This document shows positions 18,242 to 26,707 of a stretch of DNA of 64,000 nt, in pieces; the stretch's first letter is position 1; each line of letters opens with the position of its first letter. Origin of the DNA: Paenibacillus sp. BK033. Its GTDB lineage: Bacteria > Bacillota > Bacilli > Paenibacillales > Paenibacillaceae. The position numbers and the translations under genes are program-made. The DNA lies in the NCBI RefSeq assembly GCF_004345425.1, contig NZ_SLVP01000009.1, positions 62,001-126,000 of the forward strand, written 5' to 3'. The notes beneath the pieces were generated by a model. That model saw only the letters and a list, made by a program, of their open reading frames with translations. It did not search any database and had not been told where the DNA came from.

Positions 18242-18255
18242 TGAAAATGTTTTCA
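18242..18255. promoter_or_regulatory. cre-like palindrome at the transcription start
   Basis: TGAAAATGTTTTCA is a near-perfect palindrome resembling the CcpA site, with TG in place of the usual central CG. It covers the predicted start of transcription, a position where CcpA binding usually represses. Confidence 0.42.
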
Positions 18256-18326
18256 TCTTCTAAGATGAAGTAGCAAGAAGTCGCGACTACTGAATTTGCT
18301 ACACAGACAAAAGGGAGGCAACACCA

Positions 18327-19835
18327 ATGGGAATCCGTAAAAAGGCTTCGATCGGCCTGACGTCCGCGATGGCCGTCATGCTCTTGCTGAGCGCCTGCGG
18401 AAGCAACGGCGGCAACAATGGCAACAGTGCAGCAAGCAACAACACATCTTCGTCCAGCAACGCTGGCAGCAACGCCAAACCGGTCGAATTGAACTGGTAC
18501 ACAATCGGCACGCCGCAGAAAGACGTCGACAAAGTCATGGAAGCGGTTAGCGAATACACGAAAGAGAAAATCGGCGCTACCGTCAAAATGACGATGATCG
18601 ACTGGGGCGATTACAACCAGAAGATGCAAGTACTGACGGCTTCGGGCGCGGACATGGACATCATGTTCACGGCGGCATGGGCGTTCGATTACGTGCAAAA
18701 CGCGCGCAAAGGGGCTTTCGCTCCAATCGACGATCTGCTGGCGCAATACGGCAAAGGCATTACCGACACGCTGAACCCTGCCTTCCTGAGCGGCTCCAAA
18801 GTCGACGGCAAAAACTACGGCGTACCGGCAAACAAAGAGCTTCCGACATCCGAGGTATGGCGCTTCAACAAGAACATTCTTGACGAGAACAAGCTGAGCA
18901 TCACGGACGTGCGCTCCCTGGAAAGCCTGGAGCCGCTGCTGAAAACAGTCAAGCAAAACAACCCGGACGTGACACCGCTGCAAGTGGACAAGACCTTCAC
19001 GCCTTACATTCCATACGATTACCTGATCGAGAAATTCCCGCTGGCCGTGAAGCTTGACGACTCCAGCTACAAAATCGTAAACGTATTCGAAACGCCGGAA
19101 ATGAAGCAGGCGCTCGAAACGATGCATAAATACTACCTGGCCGGCTACATTCCGACGGAAGCCGCAACGCTGGAATCGTCCTCGGACGTGCAGGCGACGG
19201 GCAAATGGTTCGCCGACAAGGCGACGACGCAGCCGTTCGCGGACAACGTATGGTCGACCAGCTACGGCTACCCGATCGTGTCGACGCCAATGAGCGACGC
19301 GCTGATCTACAACGCATCGGTTATGGGTTCCATGCAAGCCATCTCCGCGAACTCGAAGCATAAAGAGAAAGCGATGGAATTCCTGAACCTGCTGAACACC
19401 GATCCGGTTCTCCGCAACATGGTTGACTCCGGCATCGAAGGCACGCATTACAAGGTAACCGACGGCGACTACATGGAGAACCTGCCGGAATCCAAGAACT
19501 ACGACATGCCGACATTCTCGCTCGGCAACATTATGATTACGCACCTGAACCCGGGCGATCCTGCCGACAAATGGGAACAGTTCAAGAAATACAACGATGC
19601 GGGCAAGCCTGCGGCACTACTCGGCTTCAACTTCGATCCGACGAAGGTGTCGAGCGAAATCGCGGCCGTGCAAAACGCGAAGGAATCCTTCTGGGCTCCG
19701 CTCATGACGGGTACCGTCGATCCGGAAAAATACTTGCCGCAAGCGATCAAGAAGCTCAACGACGCGGGTCTTGGCAAAATCATGGCCGAAGCGCAAACGC
19801 AGCTCGACGCTTGGAAAGCTGCGCAAGGCAAGTAA
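18327..19835 (+). CDS. Extracellular sugar-binding lipoprotein (DUF3502-type)
   Basis: A 502-residue binding protein with a lipobox LSAC (C24) followed by an Asn/Ser-rich spacer. The mature part has the extracellular solute-binding fold pattern, and the last ~130 residues (FNFDPTKVSSEI to the end) look like the DUF3502 domain found in binding proteins of LplB/YtcP importers. Here the binding protein precedes the permeases, the reverse of locus 1. Given the downstream mannosidases, a manno-oligosaccharide ligand is the best guess. A strong terminator follows, which should give much more binding protein than permease. Confidence 0.92.
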   Translation: MGIRKKASIGLTSAMAVMLLLSACGSNGGNNGNSAASNNTSSSSNAGSNAKPVELNWYTIGTPQKDVDKVMEAVSEYTKEKIGATVKMTMIDWGDYNQKMQVLTASGADMDIMFTAAWAFDYVQNARKGAFAPIDDLLAQYGKGITDTLNPAFLSGSKVDGKNYGVPANKELPTSEVWRFNKNILDENKLSITDVRSLESLEPLLKTVKQNNPDVTPLQVDKTFTPYIPYDYLIEKFPLAVKLDDSSYKIVNVFETPEMKQALETMHKYYLAGYIPTEAATLESSSDVQATGKWFADKATTQPFADNVWSTSYGYPIVSTPMSDALIYNASVMGSMQAISANSKHKEKAMEFLNLLNTDPVLRNMVDSGIEGTHYKVTDGDYMENLPESKNYDMPTFSLGNIMITHLNPGDPADKWEQFKKYNDAGKPAALLGFNFDPTKVSSEIAAVQNAKESFWAPLMTGTVDPEKYLPQAIKKLNDAGLGKIMAEAQTQLDAWKAAQGK

Positions 19836-19853
19836 ACCGTTATTTATAGCACC

Positions 19854-19885
19854 GAAGGGCGAATGCTCGGCATTCGCCCTTTTTT
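19854..19885 (+). terminator. Intrinsic terminator or attenuator after the binding-protein gene
   Basis: GGGCGAATGC and GCATTCGCCC form a perfect 10-bp stem with a 3-base loop, flanked by AA and followed by six T. No new sigma-A promoter is obvious before the permeases, so partial read-through probably sets their lower level. Confidence 0.9.
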
Positions 19886-19944
19886 CAAAAAACAAAGGAA
19901 ACGAACGGGATAGGACATCCTGTACGTTCTTTTCCGTTCTAAGG

Positions 19945-20090
19945 GATGAAACTTGCGCCGCCGAAAGAGGACGGCATCAGCCGTTTCATCTTGAATTCTA
20001 AGAGTCTATATGTGTTTTTTTATAGACATGGCTTAGAATTCTCCGGATTGAAACGCGCCACCCCGCTTTAAGGATGGGGAAGCCGTTTCA
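19945..20090 (+). promoter_or_regulatory. Three nested or competing hairpins upstream of the permeases
   Basis: Hairpin A pairs GATGAAAC (19945-19952) with GTTTCATC (19983-19990). A middle hairpin pairs GAATTCTAAG (19993-20002) with CTTAGAATTC (20032-20041), extended inside by GTCTATA with TATAGAC. Hairpin B pairs TGAAACG (20049-20055) with CGTTTCA (20084-20090). The right arm of A can also pair with the left arm of B, which would extend the middle hairpin and break A and B. The RNA can therefore adopt two exclusive folds. AGCCGTTTC recurs in A, B and in the next intergenic gap. Confidence 0.55.
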
Positions 20091-20156
20091 CCTTGGAACG
20101 AATTGCCGCAGGCCCTTGGCGCTGCAAACCGACTTCGCTTAGAAAGGGTGAACCCC

Positions 20157-21092
20157 ATGAAGGCCTTTGGGCGTTTCTTCAAAGACATCAATCGCAACAA
20201 AGCCCTGCTCCTGATGGTGCTTCCGGCTACCGTCTGGTTTCTTTTCTTCTCGTACCTGCCAATGCTCGGCACCGTGATTTCCTTCAAGGAATACCGCGTG
20301 CACGGGGGATTTCTCTCCAGCATCATCCACAGCCGCTGGGTCGGCTTCGATAATTTCAAGTTTCTGTTCAGCACAAACGACGCATACGTTATCACTCGCA
20401 ATACCTTGCTCTACAACATTGTGTTCATCATCATTGGTCTAGTTCTGGCAGTGGCCTTGGCCATCGTTCTTTCCGAAATCGCAAACAAGCGGCTGGCGAA
20501 ATGGTACCAGACGGGAATGTTCCTGCCTTACTTCCTGTCTTGGGTCATCGTCGGTTATTTCGCATATAGCTTCCTCAGCTTCGACCGCGGCGTGATGAAC
20601 AAGATCGTCCAGGCGTTCGGCATGGATCCGCAGCAATGGTATTCGGAGCCGAAGTACTGGCCGTTTATCATCGTCATCGTGTTCCTATGGAAATCGCTCG
20701 GCTATAACAGCGTTGTCTATCTGGCCGCAATCATGGGCATTGACAAATCGCTGTACGAGGCGGCGATGATCGACGGCGCGAACAAATGGCAGCAGATCCG
20801 CAACGTTACGCTGCCGATGCTGGCACCTCTCATGACTATTTTGACCTTGTTGGCCATAGGCCGCATTTTCTACGCGGATTTCGGTTTGTTCTACCAAGTT
20901 ACCCGCGATTCCGGCACGCTTTACAACGTCACGAACGTTATCGATACTTACGTGTACCGCGGCCTGAAGACGACCGGGGAGATCGGCATGAGCACCGCGG
21001 CCGGCCTGTACCAATCGTTCGTCGGCTTCGTGCTCGTCATCACGTCCAACTGGATCGTCCGTCGCTTCAATAAGGACAACGCGTTGTTTTAA
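20157..21092 (+). CDS. LplB-type carbohydrate ABC transporter permease
   Basis: A 311-residue permease with six predicted membrane segments and an EAA loop reading EAAMIDGANKWQQIRNVTLP. The frame can be read from a TTG at 20103, but the ATG at 20157 follows an AGAAAGGG site and starts the protein at the usual place, so it is chosen. It pairs with the next permease. There is no ATPase gene in the operon. Confidence 0.9.
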   Translation: MKAFGRFFKDINRNKALLLMVLPATVWFLFFSYLPMLGTVISFKEYRVHGGFLSSIIHSRWVGFDNFKFLFSTNDAYVITRNTLLYNIVFIIIGLVLAVALAIVLSEIANKRLAKWYQTGMFLPYFLSWVIVGYFAYSFLSFDRGVMNKIVQAFGMDPQQWYSEPKYWPFIIVIVFLWKSLGYNSVVYLAAIMGIDKSLYEAAMIDGANKWQQIRNVTLPMLAPLMTILTLLAIGRIFYADFGLFYQVTRDSGTLYNVTNVIDTYVYRGLKTTGEIGMSTAAGLYQSFVGFVLVITSNWIVRRFNKDNALF

Positions 21093-21127
21093 AACTATCT
21101 GCCGCCTAAGGGCGGCGAAGCCGTTTC
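21092..21127 (+). promoter_or_regulatory. Intergenic hairpin C between the permeases
   Basis: GCCGCC (21101-21106) and GGCGGC (21111-21116) form a strong stem with a TAAG loop, enclosed by AAAC with GTTT. It ends in GAAGCCGTTTC, the same sequence that ends hairpin B upstream, so it is a third copy of one element family. Confidence 0.5.
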
Positions 21128-21162
21128 GCTTCGAGAGCAACTAGAAAGAAAGGAGCATCATC

Positions 21163-22077
21163 ATGGCATCCCTTAGGAAAACCAAGGACTTCCACCGGCT
21201 GACGCCGGCCTGGAACGTCATCTTCAACCTCATTGCCGGACTGTTCGCGCTGGCTTGCGTGTTTCCGTTTCTGCTCGTCATGGTCATCTCGTTTACGGAC
21301 GAGAAGACGCTTGCGCTGGACGGGTACTCGTTATTTCCGAAAAAATGGAGCACCGACGCCTACAGCTACCTGTTCAAGGCGGGCGACCAACTATTGCGCT
21401 CCTACGGCGTGACGATTCTCGTCACGGTCGTCGGCACGGTGATCAGCTTGGTCTTTATCTCGCTCTTCGCATACGCGATCTCTCGCAAAGGTTTCAAATA
21501 CCGTAAATTTTTCTCGTTCCTTGCCTTCTTCACGATGCTGTTCAACGGCGGACTCGTACCGACCTACATCGTGACGACGAAGCTGCTTGGTCTCGGGAAT
21601 TCCTTGTGGGCGCTCATTCTGCCGCTCGCGGTAAATGCCTTCTACATCATGATCATGCGCACGTTCTTCTCGACCATGATCCCGGACGCCATTATCGAAT
21701 CCGGCAAGATTGACGGCGCCGGCGAGTTCGGCATCTTCTTCAGGCTCATTGTCCCGCTCGCGCTGCCGGGCCTCGCGACAATCGCGCTGTTCAACGTGCT
21801 GGGCTACTGGAACGACTGGTTTAACGCCCTGCTGTACATCGAGAACCCCGACCTGGTGCCGCTGCAATCGATGCTGATGCGGATCGAGAACAGCATGCAG
21901 TTCATTCTAGCCAACAGCAACAACGCCTCCTTGGGGACGGCCGTGCTGCAGTCGATGCCGCAGGATACGTCGCGGATGGCGATGGTTGTCCTCGCGACCG
22001 GCCCGATCGTGCTTGCTTATCCGTTCTTCCAGCGCTATTTCGTGCAAGGACTGACGGTTGGCGCCGTAAAAGAGTAA
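21163..22077 (+). CDS. YtcP-type carbohydrate ABC transporter permease
   Basis: A 304-residue permease with six predicted membrane segments. Its cytoplasmic loop reads ESGKIDGAGEFGIFFRLIVP, so the first residues of the EAA motif are changed from EAA to ESG while the essential Gly is kept. The C-terminus GLTVGAVKE is typical. An AAAGGAG site precedes the ATG. It completes the importer channel with the preceding permease. Confidence 0.92.
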   Translation: MASLRKTKDFHRLTPAWNVIFNLIAGLFALACVFPFLLVMVISFTDEKTLALDGYSLFPKKWSTDAYSYLFKAGDQLLRSYGVTILVTVVGTVISLVFISLFAYAISRKGFKYRKFFSFLAFFTMLFNGGLVPTYIVTTKLLGLGNSLWALILPLAVNAFYIMIMRTFFSTMIPDAIIESGKIDGAGEFGIFFRLIVPLALPGLATIALFNVLGYWNDWFNALLYIENPDLVPLQSMLMRIENSMQFILANSNNASLGTAVLQSMPQDTSRMAMVVLATGPIVLAYPFFQRYFVQGLTVGAVKE

Positions 22078-22125
22078 TGCCCTTAAGCATTTAAGGTTAA
22101 CGGAGCGAAGCATTAACCTCATTAC
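22074..22125 (+). promoter_or_regulatory. Intergenic hairpin D after the second permease
   Basis: AGGTTAA (22094-22100) pairs with TTAACCT (22113-22119), and GTAATG (22074-22079, spanning the stop codon) can pair with CATTAC (22120-22125). The loop includes GAGCGAAGC, similar to the sequence in hairpin C. It sits where a processing or stabilising structure would. Confidence 0.4.
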
Positions 22126-22144
22126 GAACATTTCACACCGCATG

Positions 22145-22182
22145 CGGCCCGCGGCGCGGACAACCGCCTATGGGCCGTTTTT
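22145..22182 (+). terminator. Weak terminator-like hairpin before the GH125 gene
   Basis: CGGCCC and GGGCCG form a 6-bp stem with a long loop, followed by five T. It may lower expression of the glycosidase genes relative to the transporter. Confidence 0.4.
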
Positions 22183-22236
22183 GCGGTTCGCATAAGCAAT
22201 GACGCGATACAGTAACGACAAAAGGGGAAAATGATC

Positions 22237-23562
22237 ATGGAACAATTTAGACTGCCCAAAATCAATATGCCGCACCTGCCGCTGCCGCAATCCGTGCAAG
22301 CGGTGCTGGCGGAGGCGGAGACGCGCCTTGCGCACCGGCCGAAGCTGCTGCAGCTGTTCAAGAACTGTTTCCCGAATACGCTGGAAACGACAACCAAGCT
22401 GCTGGACGACGGTACGACGTTTGTCATTACGGGAGATATCCCCGCGATGTGGCTGCGCGATTCCGTCGAGCAGGTTATGCACTACGTACCGTTCGCCAAG
22501 GACGACGCCGATCTCCAGAGGATTATCGGCGGCCTGATCAAGCTGCATATGCGCAATATCGTTATCGACCCGTACGCGAACGCGTTCAACGAGATGGCCA
22601 ACGACTGGCACTGGAACACTGACGACAAGACGGACATGTCCCCTTGGGTATGGGAGCGCAAATTCGAGCTTGATTCCATCTGCTTCTCGATGCGCCTCGC
22701 GTTCGCGTACTGGAAGGAAACCGGCCGCGCCGACATCTTTGACGCGGACTTCAAGGTTGCGATGCGCGCCGCGGTCGACCTGTGGAAGCGGGAGCAGCAT
22801 CATTTCGAACGTTCGCCGTACCGCTTCGAGCGGGACAACGGCATCATGACCGATTCGCTCATGAACGATGGCATCGGCATGCCGGTCAACTATACGGGCA
22901 TGATCTGGTCCGGCTTCCGGCCAAGCGACGACGCCTGCGATTTCCATTACAACATTCCGGACAACATGTTCGCGGTTGTCACGCTGCGCCAGATGCGCGA
23001 AATTGCCGAATTCGTCTTCCGCGACCTGTCGTTCGAGAAGGAAATGGCGAAGCTGGAGCGCGAGATCAATCACGGCATCCAGCTGTACGGTATTTACCGT
23101 CATCCGGAGTTCGGGCCGATCTACGCGTACGAGACCGACGGCTTCGGCAACTACTGCCTGATGGACGACGCGGGCACGCCGGGCTTGATCTCGATTCCGT
23201 ACCTCGGCTATGTGGACGGAGACGATCCGATTTATCAGAACACGCGCCGTTTCGCGCTGAGCAAGGAAAACCCTTTCTATTACGAAGGCACGGCCGCGAA
23301 AGGCATCGGCAGCCCGCATACGCCGCCGGGGTATATCTGGCATATGGCCTTGTCCATGCAAGGGCTGACGGCCAAGACGGACGAGGAGATTCTCGATATG
23401 ATCGCAGTCTTGGAAGCGACGGACGCCGACACCGGCTTCATGCATGAAGGCTTCCATTCGGACGATCCTGCCGTGTTTACGCGCAAATGGTTCGCCTGGT
23501 CCAACAGCTTGTTCTCCCAGCTGGTCTATAAAGCGATGAAAGCGGGACTCCTCGATGCTTAA
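22237..23562 (+). CDS. GH125 exo-alpha-1,6-mannosidase
   Basis: A 441-residue protein matching the GH125 family (formerly DUF1237). Visible family segments are GDIPAMWLRDS near residue 67, DGIGMPVNYTGMIWSGFRPSDD near 211-232, and MHEGFHSDDP near 402. In characterised members one Asp of the RPSDD segment is the general acid and the Glu of the HEGF segment the base, here D231 or D232 and E404; both are kept. The enzyme releases mannose from alpha-1,6 linkages without metal. There is no signal peptide, so it acts on imported substrate. The ATG at 22237 fits the AAGGGG site better than the one at 22231. It overlaps the next gene by 8 bp. Confidence 0.93.
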   Translation: MEQFRLPKINMPHLPLPQSVQAVLAEAETRLAHRPKLLQLFKNCFPNTLETTTKLLDDGTTFVITGDIPAMWLRDSVEQVMHYVPFAKDDADLQRIIGGLIKLHMRNIVIDPYANAFNEMANDWHWNTDDKTDMSPWVWERKFELDSICFSMRLAFAYWKETGRADIFDADFKVAMRAAVDLWKREQHHFERSPYRFERDNGIMTDSLMNDGIGMPVNYTGMIWSGFRPSDDACDFHYNIPDNMFAVVTLRQMREIAEFVFRDLSFEKEMAKLEREINHGIQLYGIYRHPEFGPIYAYETDGFGNYCLMDDAGTPGLISIPYLGYVDGDDPIYQNTRRFALSKENPFYYEGTAAKGIGSPHTPPGYIWHMALSMQGLTAKTDEEILDMIAVLEATDADTGFMHEGFHSDDPAVFTRKWFAWSNSLFSQLVYKAMKAGLLDA

Positions 23563-26500
23563 TTCGACGATTATTTTCTATGATGGCGCCTTTCCGGGCG
23601 CCTCTGCCATTGACGGAGCGGAACTGGAGCAGCTGCGGGGCGTCGGCGAGGTATACGGAGCCGATGCGCTGGCGGCAAGGCTGGAAGGTGCCGAAGGCGG
23701 CGTATTCGTGTCGCTGCACGCGCCTTATTTCCCGGTTGATGCATGGGAAGCGGTGCTCGGGTTCTTGAAACGCGGCGGCGGATTGATCAGCTTGGGCGGC
23801 GCGCCTTTCCGCGTGCCGGTACGCAAGGAAGCGGGCCAGTGGCTTGCACAGCTGGAGCAAACCGCGTATCACCGTCAGCTGCGCATCCACGAGATGCTGC
23901 CGGTAAAAGCGGAGCCCGTTCTGAAGCTGGCCGCTGTCGAGGAAATCCCTTTATTCAAAGGCAGAGAGGCTCTGCTTGACACCGCGGATACGTGGAACCT
24001 CGTGCCGCACGTAACCAAATCGAGCGACCTGCCGCTGCAGATGGGCTCGGCGGGTCCGATGGATGCGCATATTTACCCCGTGCTGAAGGGCATCTCCGCC
24101 GAAGGGCGGGAGGTTGCTGCACCGGCCGTGCTATGGGAGAACACGAAAGGCGATTTCGCCGGCGGACGCTGGCTCTTCGTCAACCAGCCGCTTGGCGCGA
24201 ATTTCTTCGCGCGCGGCGGAGTCGAGGCGCTGCAGGCGTGGACGGCATTCTGCGCGGCCGGCGTGACCGAGCTGTGGCTGAAGCCGGGCTATGCTTCCTA
24301 CGAGCTGCATGAGCGGCCGTTGCTGACGCTCCAGGCGCAGAAGCTGGGCCGCGGATCGGCGGGCAAGACGAACTGGACGTTCGACATTAAAGTCAGCCGC
24401 GCGGAAGGATCGGACGTGTTCGCCTGCCGCCACGAGGCGGAAATCGGCCCCGAGCTCGAGCTGAAGCGCATTCCGCTGCCCGTCGACATTCAAGCCGGTT
24501 ATTATCAGGTGGATTGCGTCGCTAAGTCCTCGGACGGCGAGACGCGTCTGCTTCGCCAAGGCTTCTGGGGCATGGACGCCGGCTTGCTGAACACCGGCGG
24601 GCTGCTGTCGCGCGGCCGGGATTATTTCGAGAAGGACGGCCGGCCGATGCCGGTTGTCGGCATGACGTACATGACCTCGGACGTCGCGCGCAAGTTCCTG
24701 TTCCTGCCGAACGTTTCGGTGTGGGACCGCGATATGGCGCAGATGCGCAAGGCGGGCATTAACTGGATCCGCACCGGCATCTGGACGGCATACCGCAATA
24801 TTATGCAGGTGGACGGGCATGCGTCCGAAGAAGTGCTGCGCTCGATCGACGCGTTCTTCATGACCGCGAAGCGGCACGGCCTGCAGGTGACGTTTACATT
24901 CTTCTCCTTTACGCCGGAGACGTGGGAAGGCGCGAACCCGTATCTCGATCCGCGCAGCGTGGAGGCGCAGAAGCGGTTTATCCGTTCCATCGTCAGCCGT
25001 CACCGCGAGACGACAAACGTCGATTGGGACCTGATCAACGAGCCGTCGATGTTCGATCCGCCGCGGATCTTCTCCGACGGTCCTCGCTCAAGCCGCGACC
25101 GGTTCGAGAAAGCGGCGTTCGCGGAATGGCTGGCGAGGCGCCACGGCGCCATCGAGAAGCTGCGGGAGCGCTGGGGCATGACCCCGGGCGAGCTGCCGGA
25201 TTTCGCGTCCGCCGCCATACCGGAGCCGGAGGACATCAACTTTGACGTGCAGGACATGCACCAAGGCAAAAGAGGGACGCGTTGGCTGGATTACGCGCTC
25301 TTCTCCATGGACATGCACAACCGCTGGGCGAAGCAGCTCGTCGACGCGATCAAGGAAAGCAATCCGTCGCAGCTCGTGACGGTCGGTCAGGACGAGGCGC
25401 TTGGCGCGCAGCGGCCTTCGCCGTTCTTCTATGGGGAAGCGGTCGACTACACGACCGTGCATTCCTGGTGGCTGAACGACCATCTGCTGTGGGACGGCAT
25501 CTTCGCGAAGACGGCTGACAAGCCGAACGTGGTGCAGGAGACGGGCATCATGTACGTGGAAACGCCGGCCGGCTTCGCGAAGCGGTCCGAGGAAGAGCTG
25601 CGGGCGATGCTGGAGCGCAAGTACGCGTATGCCTTCGCGGCAGGCGGAGCCGGAGCCGTGCAGTGGATCTGGAACACCAACTTCTACATGGACAACGCGA
25701 ACGAATCCCATATCGGCGCGCTGCGGGCCGACGGGACCGAGAAGCCGGAGGCGGACGTCTCCTACCGGTTCGGCAGCTTCATGGAACGGATCCGCGATCT
25801 GTTCCGGGACCGCGAGCTGGAAGACGTCGCCGCCGTGTTCCCGTATTCCAACGACTTCTCCAACCGCAAGCTGGCGTTCGACGCGACGACGCGCCTGACG
25901 CGCGTGCTCGGCTACGAGCTGAAGACGCCGTTCCGCGGCGTGTCGGAGTACCATCTGGACGCGCTTGAGGCGGCGCCGGCCAAACTGATTATCGTGCCGT
26001 CCGCGCATAACTTCGAGGACGAGGCGTTCGCGCGGCTGCTTGACATCGTGGACCGGACGGCCGCAACGCTCTTGTTCACGGGCCCGCTTGGGCTCGACGC
26101 CTACTGGCGGGAAGCGGACCGGCTGACGGATACGTTCGGCCAGCGGAAGCCGGCCAATGTCGTTCGGGAAGAACGGCTTGCGATCGGGGACAAGGCGTAT
26201 CCGGTATCCTACGGTCACAGGAGGATCGCCGAGGTGTTCAAGGAGGCCGGTTACAGCGCCCCTGCGGGAGCGGACCGGGTCATGGAGGCGGCTTACGGAC
26301 AAGGACGCCTGATCTGGTGTCCGCTGCCGGTGGAGCTGAACGAACGCGCCGAGCCGGTCGCGGCGCTTTACGCGCACGCGCTGGAGATTTCGGGCGCGCG
26401 CCGCGAATTGGAATGGCTGAGGGGCGGCGACCTGGCCGGCGTGTACGGCCGGAGTCTTCGCTTCAAGGACGGAGAACTCTTCGTGTTCGTGTCCGAATAC

Positions 26501-26707
26501 GCGCATGACGCAGAGATCGAAGTGAAGTCCGCCGCGACGGGAACGACGTATTCGTTCGTGCTGGAACGGGAGCGCGCGGTATTGTTTGCCGCCGACCGGA
26601 CCGGCCGCGTGACGGCGGTCTATCGCCCGGACGAAGTGGAAGTGCTGGCGCTGCCGGCCGGAGAAGGCTTGAAATCGAAAGGAGACGATCGCCATGGCGA
26701 ACGCTGA
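23555..26707 (+). CDS. Large GH-A clan glycoside hydrolase with amidotransferase-like flanking domains
   Basis: A 1050-residue cytoplasmic protein. Residues ~1-230 look like a class I amidotransferase-like fold (VFVSLHAPYF, then RGGGLISLGGAPF). Residues ~370-780 form a TIM-barrel with WDLINEP, whose E496 is the likely acid/base, and VVQETG, whose E662 is the likely nucleophile. Residues ~790-960 contain another Rossmann-like part (KLIIVPSAHNFEDEA, FTGPLG) like the trimerisation domain of GH42 beta-galactosidases, then a small beta domain. The exact GH family is unclear; GH5 or GH42-like enzymes are nearest by motif. Placed between two alpha-mannosidases, beta-mannosidase activity is a reasonable guess. 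Start and stop overlap both neighbours, so the three are coupled. Confidence 0.75.
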   Translation: MLNSTIIFYDGAFPGASAIDGAELEQLRGVGEVYGADALAARLEGAEGGVFVSLHAPYFPVDAWEAVLGFLKRGGGLISLGGAPFRVPVRKEAGQWLAQLEQTAYHRQLRIHEMLPVKAEPVLKLAAVEEIPLFKGREALLDTADTWNLVPHVTKSSDLPLQMGSAGPMDAHIYPVLKGISAEGREVAAPAVLWENTKGDFAGGRWLFVNQPLGANFFARGGVEALQAWTAFCAAGVTELWLKPGYASYELHERPLLTLQAQKLGRGSAGKTNWTFDIKVSRAEGSDVFACRHEAEIGPELELKRIPLPVDIQAGYYQVDCVAKSSDGETRLLRQGFWGMDAGLLNTGGLLSRGRDYFEKDGRPMPVVGMTYMTSDVARKFLFLPNVSVWDRDMAQMRKAGINWIRTGIWTAYRNIMQVDGHASEEVLRSIDAFFMTAKRHGLQVTFTFFSFTPETWEGANPYLDPRSVEAQKRFIRSIVSRHRETTNVDWDLINEPSMFDPPRIFSDGPRSSRDRFEKAAFAEWLARRHGAIEKLRERWGMTPGELPDFASAAIPEPEDINFDVQDMHQGKRGTRWLDYALFSMDMHNRWAKQLVDAIKESNPSQLVTVGQDEALGAQRPSPFFYGEAVDYTTVHSWWLNDHLLWDGIFAKTADKPNVVQETGIMYVETPAGFAKRSEEELRAMLERKYAYAFAAGGAGAVQWIWNTNFYMDNANESHIGALRADGTEKPEADVSYRFGSFMERIRDLFRDRELEDVAAVFPYSNDFSNRKLAFDATTRLTRVLGYELKTPFRGVSEYHLDALEAAPAKLIIVPSAHNFEDEAFARLLDIVDRTAATLLFTGPLGLDAYWREADRLTDTFGQRKPANVVREERLAIGDKAYPVSYGHRRIAEVFKEAGYSAPAGADRVMEAAYGQGRLIWCPLPVELNERAEPVAALYAHALEISGARRELEWLRGGDLAGVYGRSLRFKDGELFVFVSEYAHDAEIEVKSAATGTTYSFVLERERAVLFAADRTGRVTAVYRPDEVEVLALPAGEGLKSKGDDRHGER

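Noticed and set aside
18186-19544. 452-codon open frame on the minus strand
   Set aside because: Lies opposite the binding-protein gene and its promoter; no domain seen.
19993-20041. MITE or insertion sequence end, from the long GAATTCTAAG inverted repeat
   Set aside because: The hairpin is short, has no flanking direct duplication that I can see, and is embedded in a larger set of pairing arms, so an RNA structure explains it better.
22168-23457. 429-codon open frame on the minus strand
   Set aside because: Shadow of the GH125 gene; the same composition bias explains it.
25088-26695. 535-codon open frame on the minus strand
   Set aside because: Shadow of the GH-A enzyme gene, with low-complexity Arg/His/Val-rich translation.
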